Of a stretch of DNA of 16,676 nt, positions 6,936 to 14,274 are shown one piece after another. Each line of letters starts with the position of its first letter. The first letter of the stretch is position 1. Source of the DNA: JASFTV01 sp050050615 (lineage in GTDB: Bacteria; Desulfobacterota; DSM-4660; Desulfatiglandales; HGW-15); NCBI GenBank assembly GCA_050050615.1, contig JASFTV010000036.1:1-16676 (forward strand), in the 5' to 3' direction. The position numbers were made by a program, and so were the translations under genes. The notes under the pieces were generated by a model, which saw only the letters and a program-made list of their open reading frames with translations, was not told where the DNA came from and ran no database searches.

Positions 6936-8351
6936 ATGATGAACTTCGAAACGCTCGACATAAAGGCCCATCTATTTAGCGGAAAAAAGAGAATACCCAT
7001 CGTTGCGAAATGCAATTCCAAATACTCTTTTCTGGTCCGCTTCCTAGATGGTGATTCTTTTGTTGACGGCACCGAGTTCCGAAAGCTGATCATGCAGATA
7101 GACGGCACAAAGGTTGAGCTTGGGCCATGCAGGCTCTTTTCAGAAGCGAACATCAAAGGCTATGACGGCCGACTGGTTTTTTCTGGTGATGTTTACGACG
7201 TTCCCGCCTTGTTCTCTTATGGCAAGTTAGTCAGGCTACAGACGGCTTTTTTTAATTTGCCATTGCTTTTAGCCTATAAGGACAAGATAAAACCGGCGTT
7301 CAAGGATTACACAGCCAATCTTTTATACGATTTGAACGTATATAAGGGTCTGTTTGATGAAATGGACATAGAATACTCCGACGAACCAAAGCACGTTCAA
7401 CGTTTCATTCAAAAGGCGATCATCGATACGGAAGGCACAAAATTCATGCACTTTCTAGACGAAAAAATTGAAGAATTGGAGCACATTGTTGCGTCTTTCA
7501 CGAAAGAAGAACACGAACGCCACGGATTCTATTTCAGAAAGCAACTCTGGAACATCATTCTCTGCTCTCCCCTCATGAAAAGAACGAATCTAAAACCCAG
7601 GGGATATGCTGGGGATTCAGAAATGATGAGGATGATATACTCAAATGACTATGAGGGGGAATCCACATTTTCCAAGCTCATGCACAAACACCCCCTCGAA
7701 GCCATCGCTGCCCGGGCCGTTCGACAAAGAAGAAAAATCATCACACGAAAACTTATCGAAATGCAAAAGTACGGTTCGAGGCTTCCCCCTGAAAAACTTC
7801 AAGCCCTATCGGTAGCTTGCGGCCCCGCCTTCGAATTGAAAGACATTTTATCCTCGCCCGCTGATTGTGAGAAATACCATTTCACCTTCCTGGATCAGGA
7901 TGACTCTGCCTTGCGCGAGGCCGCCGCACTGGTAACTCAGTTAGAAAAACGTCTCGGCGCGAAAATCGCGGCAAACTATTTGAATGCCTCAGTACGGACC
8001 ATGGTTGCTAATCGTCAACTGGTCAAAGAATGGGGCCAGTTCAATTTTATATATTCTATGGGGCTTTTTGACTACCTCACTCCGCCAGTAGCAAAAGCGG
8101 TACTCACAAAACTCTATCAACTTGTGAAACCAGCAGGTGAGATGCTCATCGGCAACTTCCATGTATCGAACCCTAGCAAGTACTATATGGCATATTGGAA
8201 TGACTGGGTCATTTACCACAGAACAGAGACAGAATTTATCGATCTTTTGAGAACACTCCCATCCCCAGAAGCTTACGTGTTCTATGAAGAAACCGGAAGC
8301 CAAATGTTCCTTCACATAAGAAAGCCGGACAGTCACCCGGGGAGGACATAA
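6936..8351 (+). CDS. Two-part protein: N-terminal beta-rich domain and PhcB-like SAM-dependent methyltransferase
   Basis: This 471-residue protein begins 2 nt after the STAS-like gene. Residues 1-115 look beta-rich and vaguely PilZ-like, without a proper RxxxR c-di-GMP motif. Residues 120-270 carry conserved-looking motifs (FKDYTANLLYDLN 122-134, PRGYAGD 221-227, HKHPLE 250-255). I associate these with proteins annotated as class I methyltransferases or as extracellular-factor 3-hydroxypalmitate methyl ester (PhcB-type) biosynthesis proteins. The SAM fold follows: motif I VACGPAFE (293-300), an acidic post-I motif FLDQD (318-322) and a motif-IV-like FIYSMGLFDYL (371-381). PhcB makes a fatty-acid methyl ester quorum signal in Ralstonia; the substrate here is unknown. 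There is no signal peptide. The start has a weak ribosome site, suggesting translational coupling. Confidence 0.72.
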   Translation: MMNFETLDIKAHLFSGKKRIPIVAKCNSKYSFLVRFLDGDSFVDGTEFRKLIMQIDGTKVELGPCRLFSEANIKGYDGRLVFSGDVYDVPALFSYGKLVRLQTAFFNLPLLLAYKDKIKPAFKDYTANLLYDLNVYKGLFDEMDIEYSDEPKHVQRFIQKAIIDTEGTKFMHFLDEKIEELEHIVASFTKEEHERHGFYFRKQLWNIILCSPLMKRTNLKPRGYAGDSEMMRMIYSNDYEGESTFSKLMHKHPLEAIAARAVRQRRKIITRKLIEMQKYGSRLPPEKLQALSVACGPAFELKDILSSPADCEKYHFTFLDQDDSALREAAALVTQLEKRLGAKIAANYLNASVRTMVANRQLVKEWGQFNFIYSMGLFDYLTPPVAKAVLTKLYQLVKPAGEMLIGNFHVSNPSKYYMAYWNDWVIYHRTETEFIDLLRTLPSPEAYVFYEETGSQMFLHIRKPDSHPGRT

Positions 8352-8405
8352 GTTCCTTGTGTGCTCTGAAGACTGATGACGAATGACTTTAACGAGGTTG
8401 ACATA

Positions 8406-9758
8406 ATGGGAAGCAGACTAAACAACACAGGAACCCTGCACTTTGATGATCAGGATTTTGGAACATACTCGAGCAGTAACATCCATGAGGTATTGAAAAC
8501 ACTCACTGCCTTGGCTTTGATACTGGTTCCAGCCTTTTTCATACTGGACTTCTACACGATGCCTAAAGATCTCCTGCAGAGATTTGGCCTTTATAGACTT
8601 ACCGCAACCGCCATAGTCATTGCTCAATACATTCTCATTCGCCAAACAAAGCCCAGCAAATTATCATACCTTCATGGATATTTTTTCTCTGTCATTGTAG
8701 GGGGCATGATCGCACTCATGACAGTAGAACTTGGGGGCTTTGATTCAAGGTATTATGCAGGCCTGAACCTTGTGATATTTGGCGTAAACCTTTTCCTTCC
8801 ATGGAAGACACGCCACTCTGCCATAAACAGCATCATCATCATTTCTATGTACCTGTTTCTTAATATCATGACAGGACAGGAATACAGTTCCGCGATCCTA
8901 ATCAACAATTTGTTCTTTTTGTTTTCCACTGCCATCATTGCAGTAAGCATAACCTACGTTAAACATAAACTTGTTGAACAGGAGTTTTATTTGCTGGTCC
9001 AGCTGAGGAACGCCCGGGATGCGCTCTGGAGCGAAATAGAACTTGCGAAACGTATACAGACAGCTCTCTTACCCGATAAAGAGCTGCTCAAAGGTTTTGA
9101 GATTGCCGCAATGATGGTTCCCGCCAAACAAGTGGGAGGGGACTACTATGATATCGTGGAGACGCCAAATGGGGGGAAGTGGGTTACTATTGGCGATGTC
9201 TCAGGCCATGGGATCGATTCCGGATTGATTATGATGATGGCGCAGACGAGTATCCTGTCAATGATAAATAGTTCTTTGAACGTGAAACCATCAGAAGTGC
9301 TAGCTCAGGTGAACAAAGTGATGCGAGAAAATATATCAAGGTTGGGCTCTGAACATTACATGACCATGATGGCTATTCATCTTAGTGACTCCCAAATGAC
9401 CGTAGCGGGAAAACACCAGGATGTCATTATTCACCGATCTTTCATGAACAAAACCGAGGTCGTGCCGACAGACGGAACATGGCTGGGGATTTCTGATGAG
9501 ATCCGCGATTACCTAAAAGATGCCACTATAAAGATTGGCGCCGATGATATCGTTCTTCTATTCACGGATGGAATTACCGAGGCCACAAACAAGGATGGGG
9601 CTATGTATGGGCAGGAGCGGCTTGAACAGGCGCTCAACCGATACGCAGATTTACCTGTCGGAAAACTCGTGGACAGGATCATTGAGGAGGTCAAAGCCTT
9701 TCAGGAAGAACAGCTAGACGATATGACCTTGGTGGCAATAAAAAAGAGGTCCTCCTGA
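8406..9758 (+). CDS. Membrane sensor SpoIIE-type PP2C serine/threonine phosphatase
   Basis: With the ATG at 8406 (GAGG 8 nt upstream) the protein has 450 residues; an ATG at 8376 would add ten but lacks a good ribosome site. Six membrane segments fall near 31-50, 62-78, 89-107, 117-133, 139-155 and 163-185. A short helix that may be coiled coil (190-220) leads to a SpoIIE/RsbU-type PP2C domain. Metal-binding aspartates are visible in VGGDYYD (243-249), GDVSGHG (263-269), FTDG (386-389) and DDMT (438-441). Such enzymes dephosphorylate the STAS protein and so oppose the kinase encoded two genes earlier. The membrane part, with YYAGL (116-120) and INN (166-168), closely resembles that of the following cyclase, implying that both sense the same kind of signal. 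The signal is unknown. Confidence 0.9.
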   Translation: MGSRLNNTGTLHFDDQDFGTYSSSNIHEVLKTLTALALILVPAFFILDFYTMPKDLLQRFGLYRLTATAIVIAQYILIRQTKPSKLSYLHGYFFSVIVGGMIALMTVELGGFDSRYYAGLNLVIFGVNLFLPWKTRHSAINSIIIISMYLFLNIMTGQEYSSAILINNLFFLFSTAIIAVSITYVKHKLVEQEFYLLVQLRNARDALWSEIELAKRIQTALLPDKELLKGFEIAAMMVPAKQVGGDYYDIVETPNGGKWVTIGDVSGHGIDSGLIMMMAQTSILSMINSSLNVKPSEVLAQVNKVMRENISRLGSEHYMTMMAIHLSDSQMTVAGKHQDVIIHRSFMNKTEVVPTDGTWLGISDEIRDYLKDATIKIGADDIVLLFTDGITEATNKDGAMYGQERLEQALNRYADLPVGKLVDRIIEEVKAFQEEQLDDMTLVAIKKRSS

Positions 9759-9826
9759 TTCACCCTTTACATGTTTTGAGCAACCGGTTTTCGCTGGATA
9801 CTTTGCCCAATAAGGGAGGGGCACTG

Positions 9827-11539
9827 ATGGAGCGAAAAGATCACCCAACACCATCTTCTTCACCCGGTATTCGCGAGATGGGCCTGGACCCTCTCACCCT
9901 AGCCTTTTCGGGTAATTTCAAAAACCTGGAAAAGTCTTTTCTCGAGGACTACGCCACGAAGTTTTTGAAACAGGCGAGGTACTCCCTTCTCCTCGGGGCT
10001 TTTCTTTACGGCATTTTTGGTGTTCTTGATGCTGCGTTGGTTCCATCTATCAAAGGGACCCTATGGTTTATCAGATTCGGACTCTTTTACCCGGTCGTCT
10101 TCGCTATCATCCTGTTTTCTTTCTCCCCTCGTTTCAAGAGATACATGCAGCCTTGTCTTGTCATAACCTTGATTTTGGCGGGGCTCGGTATTACATCAAT
10201 GATTGTCATCGCTTGCCCTCCTGCATGTTTTTCCTATTACGCAGGGCTCATCATCGTACTCATATTTGGTTATACATTATTGAGACTCCGTTTCATCTGG
10301 GCAACACTCGGAGGCTGGATTATTGTGGCGTTTTATGAAATTGCTGCAATATGGTTTAGCGGCACGCCGATTCTTACACTCATCAACAACAACTTCTTTT
10401 TCATTAGCGCAAACATTATCGGAATGTTTGCTGGCTATTCCATGGAATATTATGCGCGAAAGGATTTCTTCCAAGCTCGGCTGCTCGAAAAAGAAAAAGA
10501 GAAACTCAACGTTGCAAACCAATTCATTCGCGAGACCTTCGGCCGCTACATTTCCGATGACATTGTCAATAGCATTCTTGAGTCGCCTAAGGGTCTGTCG
10601 CTGGGCGGAGAGAAGCGGGCCGTCACCATACTCATGAGCGACCTGCGAGACTTTACATCAATTGCCGAGCGTCTCAAGCCTGAGCAAGTCGTTCAAATAC
10701 TCAATACCTATTTCGAAGTCATGGTGGACGTCATCCTCAAATACGAAGGCACGATTAACATGATCATGGGCGATGCATTGCTCGTGATTTTTGGTGCGCC
10801 ACAAAAGATGCCGGACAGAGCACAGCGTGGCATTGCCTGTGCCATTGCTATGCAAAATGCCATGGCCATGGTCAATGAGCAGAACTGCAAGAATGGGCTG
10901 CCCGAACTGGAGATGGGGATCGGTCTCAACGATTCTGAGGTGATTGTCGGGAACATTGGCTCTATCAAACGGAGCAGGTACACTGTGGTTGGCAGTGGCG
11001 TTAACCTGACCAATCGGATCCAGTCATACGCTGCCGCCGGTCAGGTCTTTATTTCCGAATCCCTGCGTCATGAGGCGGGTGATCTCCTGCGTATCGATGG
11101 GCAGCTTGAGGTCCTCCCTAAGGGAGCTGAAACACCGCTGAAAATATACGAAGTGGGCGGCATCGCTGGCCGATACAACATTGCGCTTGAAAAAGAGGAT
11201 CCGCCAATGGTCACCCTGGTCCAGCAGATACCGTTCCAGTATACCGTCCTTAAAGGGAAGCATGTCGGAAACGAAGCACTTAAGGGGCACATGGTTCGGC
11301 TTTCGAGTAAAACCGGTGAAATTGTCGCCGGCAACACGGTTGATTTACAATCCAACCTTCGGATGAACCTTGTTAATGCCACCAACGAGCTCGCAGCCAA
11401 AACCTTCTACGGAAAGGTCATCGGGTGCCCAAACAGAGGCGGTCGGACATATTTAGTTCGCTTTACCGCACTTCCCCCCGTGATTAGCGCTTATTTCGAG
11501 GCTTTCCAGCAACACGTGACCGAACGTGATCCCACCTGA
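9827..11539 (+). CDS. Membrane class III nucleotidyl cyclase with C-terminal PilZ-like domain
   Basis: The ATG at 9827 follows GGGAGGGG by 5 nt and gives 570 residues; an upstream TTG (9776) has no ribosome site. Six membrane segments fall near 52-72, 82-100, 110-129, 137-154, 156-177 and 182-206. A linker (to about 260) precedes the cyclase domain (about 262-440). Both metal aspartates are present, D272 in MSDLRDF and D316 in MGDALL, as are the transition-state N393 and R397 in VNLTNR. The purine-specifying lysine position is methionine (M312), with threonine T386 at the second position, so ATP preference cannot be assumed. Residues 461-560 form an extra beta-rich domain with PilZ-like features but no RxxxR motif. 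It is the last gene of the operon; by analogy with SiaC-SiaD the STAS protein could control it (inference). Confidence 0.87.
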   Translation: MERKDHPTPSSSPGIREMGLDPLTLAFSGNFKNLEKSFLEDYATKFLKQARYSLLLGAFLYGIFGVLDAALVPSIKGTLWFIRFGLFYPVVFAIILFSFSPRFKRYMQPCLVITLILAGLGITSMIVIACPPACFSYYAGLIIVLIFGYTLLRLRFIWATLGGWIIVAFYEIAAIWFSGTPILTLINNNFFFISANIIGMFAGYSMEYYARKDFFQARLLEKEKEKLNVANQFIRETFGRYISDDIVNSILESPKGLSLGGEKRAVTILMSDLRDFTSIAERLKPEQVVQILNTYFEVMVDVILKYEGTINMIMGDALLVIFGAPQKMPDRAQRGIACAIAMQNAMAMVNEQNCKNGLPELEMGIGLNDSEVIVGNIGSIKRSRYTVVGSGVNLTNRIQSYAAAGQVFISESLRHEAGDLLRIDGQLEVLPKGAETPLKIYEVGGIAGRYNIALEKEDPPMVTLVQQIPFQYTVLKGKHVGNEALKGHMVRLSSKTGEIVAGNTVDLQSNLRMNLVNATNELAAKTFYGKVIGCPNRGGRTYLVRFTALPPVISAYFEAFQQHVTERDPT

Positions 11540-11850
11540 TGCAGCAGGAACGTTATCCTGTTCGCAATGAGGCTGTGTCGTAATGGCATCCCGAGTCCCA
11601 CCGAAAGGCGGGACGAGGCATCTCCCGATGACTGGAAATTTCTTTATCGAACCTTTGATTGTTTGATATTCTATGCTTTATTTTGTAGGCTTCAATGGGA
11701 TCAGATCAATGCTTGGGCGGGTATGTCGTACGGGCGATGCTTAGCGTTTCGGAATTTTCATAAATCTCAAGCTATTCAGGAACATTATCTCCAGTGGCCT
11801 CATGAAGTACATTTTGGTGCAAAAGGCAAATGAATCAGGGAGGGAAATCA
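11540..11850. other. 311-bp intergenic region with one stable hairpin
   Basis: No frame has a supported start or recognisable product. A hairpin lies at 11595-11614. A weak promoter candidate for the downstream hydrolase is TTGATT (11655-11660) with TTATTT (11678-11683) after 17 bp. A shorter dyad, CAGGA-acgtta-TCCTG, lies just after the cyclase stop without a U tract. Confidence 0.5.
11595..11614. repeat. GAAA-loop hairpin downstream of the cyclase gene
   Basis: GTCCC-a-CC, GAAA loop, GG-c-GGGAC: seven pairs and one mismatch, about 55 bp after the cyclase stop. Without a U tract it may be a REP-like element or a 3'-end stabiliser rather than an intrinsic terminator. Confidence 0.5.
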
Positions 11851-12492
11851 ATGGTCATTGTGGCTAAAGATGAAAGTGTCCAAATCGATAAAATTGAATT
11901 GGGCCCCTTCGGCACCAACGCCTATGTCCTGACCTGCCGGAAAACAAGGGACAGCGTGGTGGTAGATGCCCCAGGGGAAGCGGGCAAAATTTTGGAAAGA
12001 CTCAAGGGAACGAATCCCAAATACATACTGATGACCCATGACCACTTGGATCATGTTGGTGTTCTTTCCGAGCTTAAACTAGCACTAAACATTCCGGTTG
12101 CCGCTCATGCCGCCGATACCCGGAATTTGCCGGTAGCCCCAGACGTTCTGCTGGATGATGGTGATGTGGTGATTTTTGGAAATATTCAACTCAAAGTGTT
12201 GCACACCCCTGGGCATACCCCCGGCAGCCTATGTTTCTTGACGGGCAAGTACTTGATATCAGGTGATACCATATTCCCAGGAGGCCCAGGTAAAACCTCG
12301 TCACCAAGCAACCTCAGGCAGATCATTGAATCCATAACCACCATGATTTTTGTATTGCCCGACGAAACGGTGGTCTATCCTGGCCACGGGGAATCTACAA
12401 TTTTGAAAAAGGAGAAAAAGGCATTCGAGGTTTTTTCCACCAGACCGCATGATCCAAACCTTTGCGGGGATGTGCTTTGGTCTTCATCATAG
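11851..12492 (+). CDS. Metallo-beta-lactamase-fold hydrolase, glyoxalase II-like
   Basis: The ATG at 11851 follows AGGGAGGG by about 6 nt and gives 213 residues, typical of short glyoxalase-II-like proteins; an ATG at 11830 is less well placed. The dinuclear metal site is complete: H63-x-H65-x-D67-H68 in THDHLDH, H122 in HTPGHTPGS, D139 in SGDT and H179 in YPGHG. Residues 19-24 (PFGTNAY) match the usual start of this subfamily. Known members hydrolyse thioesters such as S-lactoylglutathione or act on related substrates. No signal peptide is seen, so it is cytoplasmic. Its gene ends 24 bp from the convergent deacetylase gene. Being next to a possible thiol-synthesis cluster, it might act on a low-molecular-weight thiol ester, but that is only inference. 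Confidence 0.88.
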   Translation: MVIVAKDESVQIDKIELGPFGTNAYVLTCRKTRDSVVVDAPGEAGKILERLKGTNPKYILMTHDHLDHVGVLSELKLALNIPVAAHAADTRNLPVAPDVLLDDGDVVIFGNIQLKVLHTPGHTPGSLCFLTGKYLISGDTIFPGGPGKTSSPSNLRQIIESITTMIFVLPDETVVYPGHGESTILKKEKKAFEVFSTRPHDPNLCGDVLWSSS

Positions 12493-12516
12493 CCGGTCAC
12501 ACCAGCACGGGGCCCG

Positions 12517-13212
12517 TTACCATAATATCTCCTCCCGATGGAAAGCCTCTGCCAGCTCAAAATCCTCACCCTCGGCCATTGCGCTATACCGCCGTTTCAG
12601 CCAATCTTCCCACTGCGGGGAATCAAACCGCTCTATCTGACTTTTATGGCAGCGAAGGGCGGCAATCTTAAGATCAAAGTTGTCGGTGATATCGGAACGG
12701 TAGTTGGTTTCCTCCGAAGCCCAGAACAACATCTCACGGACCTTGTGAGGCTGGAGACCTTCCTTTAACAAATCAGGGTAAGCTAAGTAGTCCCTTGCGT
12801 AAGGGAACACGGCATCTAAAGTAACTTGGCCGGTGATGCGATGATCGCGATGCCAAATATAACGTCGGTAGGGATCCGAGGTCACGACGATCTCGGGCCG
12901 GTACAATCTTATCAAGCGGACGATCTGCTTCCGGAACGCAGGTGTATCTTCCAGCCCCTGGTCCGGATGTCGCAGGAATATCACCTCTCTCACCCCCAAG
13001 AGTTTGGCCGCAGCCCTCTGCTCTTTCTCTCGGATTTCAGCCAATTGCTCTGGCTTCATGTTTACATCGCTGGTGCCCTTATCGCCGTTGGTGCACACCA
13101 CATATATGACCTGCTTTCCTTCTCTCGTCCATCGAGCCACCGTTCCCGCAACGCCGTACTCCGCGTCATCCGGATGTGGTGTTACAACCATTACGTGAGC
13201 TTGTTTCGTCAC
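12517..13212 (-). CDS. PIG-L / LmbE family zinc deacetylase (BshB/MshB-like)
   Basis: The start is GTG at 13212, directed by GGAGGT 5 nt upstream; it gives 231 residues. The zinc and catalytic motif is H13-P-D15-D16 in VTPHPDDAEYG, with the C-terminal zinc ligand probably in HRDH (121-124). The TNGDKG loop (42-47) is typical. Family members remove N-acetyl groups from GlcNAc-containing small molecules or lipids: MshB in mycothiol synthesis, BshB in bacillithiol synthesis, and others on glycolipids or antibiotics. The length is closer to BshB (about 220-240) than to MshB (about 300). It is transcribed away from the double-GNAT gene, with 87 bp between the starts containing a nested palindrome. 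Deacetylase chemistry is well supported; the substrate is inferred from neighbours. Confidence 0.88.
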   Translation of the reverse strand: MTKQAHVMVVTPHPDDAEYGVAGTVARWTREGKQVIYVVCTNGDKGTSDVNMKPEQLAEIREKEQRAAAKLLGVREVIFLRHPDQGLEDTPAFRKQIVRLIRLYRPEIVVTSDPYRRYIWHRDHRITGQVTLDAVFPYARDYLAYPDLLKEGLQPHKVREMLFWASEETNYRSDITDNFDLKIAALRCHKSQIERFDSPQWEDWLKRRYSAMAEGEDFELAEAFHREEILW

Positions 13213-13238
13213 ATGAGACCTCCAAATTTTAGTATACA

Positions 13239-13276
13239 GGCGATTGCCTAACACCCATTAGGCTGTTACAATCGCC
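13239..13276. promoter_or_regulatory. Nested palindrome in the divergent deacetylase / acetyltransferase promoter region
   Basis: GGCGATTG (13239-13246) pairs with CAATCGCC (13269-13276), and inside it GCCTAA (13246-13251) pairs with TTAGGC (13258-13263). Both repeats are perfect. It sits between GTG 13212 (minus) and ATG 13300 (plus), so it could be an operator shared by both genes or a 5'-leader hairpin of either. Confidence 0.6.
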
Positions 13277-13299
13277 GGCCAAAGAAACTTGCAGATAAA

Positions 13300-14232
13300 A
13301 TGAGCAACCTTGCCTTCACCATTAGAAATTATCGTCCTGGCGATTTCAAGGGATACATCCAGTTACATGTTGAAGCTGAACAGGTTGATCGATCAGGACG
13401 CTATATCTCATCCCAGGCTCTTGCCGAATGCCTGGGTCGACCGAACTATTCCCCAGAAAAAGATTTATTTATCCTCGAGACGGACGGAAAAATCGTCGGC
13501 TATATAAGCCTGACCCCGGAACTGGGAATCGGGCGAGTTTTGTTGGATTGTTTGGTCCACCCACGCTACAGAAGGAAAGGTATAGCTACAAAGCTTTTTT
13601 CCCGTGCCATGCAGCGTGCCAAAGAATTGGGGGCAAAAGTAACACAAATCAGTATACCGGAATCTAATGTGGCGGCCAAGAGCTTGGCGTCAGGTTTAGG
13701 TTTCAAGTTTATCCGCCGTTTTCTTGAATTGAAGCTCGACTTTTATAACATCGACTTACCAGATGTCAAGAAGGGCGCATTTGTAATCCGGGAACTCCGG
13801 TCCGGTGAAGAGAATAAGCTGACCGAGATCCAGAATCGTTCCTTTGCTGGCACATGGGGATTTAATCCCAACACCCCGGAGGAAATCGTCTACCGTATCA
13901 GCCTGAGCGGTAGTTCGCCAGAGAATGTGATCATGGCTTATGAAGCAGACAAACCCATTGGATATTGCTGGTCCAAGGTAAACCCTGAAGAGAACGCAGT
14001 TAGAGGAGAGAACAGAGGACAAATCCATATGATGGGTGTGGATCCCGATTATCAAAAAAAGGGAATAGGCAAGGAGATACTACTGACCGAATTAGCACGG
14101 CTTAAGAGCAAAGGTATCGAAGTTGTCGAATTGACGGTAGATAGCGAGAACCAGGCGGCTCGCTCCCTTTACGCATCTGTGGGATTTGAGGTTTGCTCCA
14201 CAACGGAGTGGTACGAAAAGGCAGTGAGCTAA
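13300..14232 (+). CDS. Tandem double-GNAT acetyltransferase, MshD-like
   Basis: This 310-residue protein has two GNAT domains. The first (about 5-150) has the acetyl-CoA motif LVHPRYRRKGIATKL (85-99). The second (about 160-305) has GVDPDYQKKGIGKEIL (246-261), with QKKGIG at 252-257. Layout and length match mycothiol synthase MshD (about 300-315 residues). The second domain shows MshD-like stretches GYCWSKVNPEE (221-231) and RSLYASVGF (288-296), whose Y291 aligns with the tyrosine I recall as the general acid. Where MshD has the catalytic-base glutamate before the GVDP motif, this protein has Q241, so acceptor or mechanism may differ. The ATG at 13300 has no strong ribosome site. It is divergent from the deacetylase and convergent with the glycosyltransferase (43 bp apart). 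Another small-molecule N-acetyltransferase role is possible. Confidence 0.83.
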   Translation: MSNLAFTIRNYRPGDFKGYIQLHVEAEQVDRSGRYISSQALAECLGRPNYSPEKDLFILETDGKIVGYISLTPELGIGRVLLDCLVHPRYRRKGIATKLFSRAMQRAKELGAKVTQISIPESNVAAKSLASGLGFKFIRRFLELKLDFYNIDLPDVKKGAFVIRELRSGEENKLTEIQNRSFAGTWGFNPNTPEEIVYRISLSGSSPENVIMAYEADKPIGYCWSKVNPEENAVRGENRGQIHMMGVDPDYQKKGIGKEILLTELARLKSKGIEVVELTVDSENQAARSLYASVGFEVCSTTEWYEKAVS

Positions 14233-14274
14233 ATAAGCCGCCCAAGATTTATGAGAACCCCCTGAGTCCTAAAA

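Noticed and set aside
11567..11833. 88-codon plus-strand frame between the cyclase and hydrolase genes
   Set aside because: Passes through a hairpin, lacks a ribosome site and has no recognisable domain.
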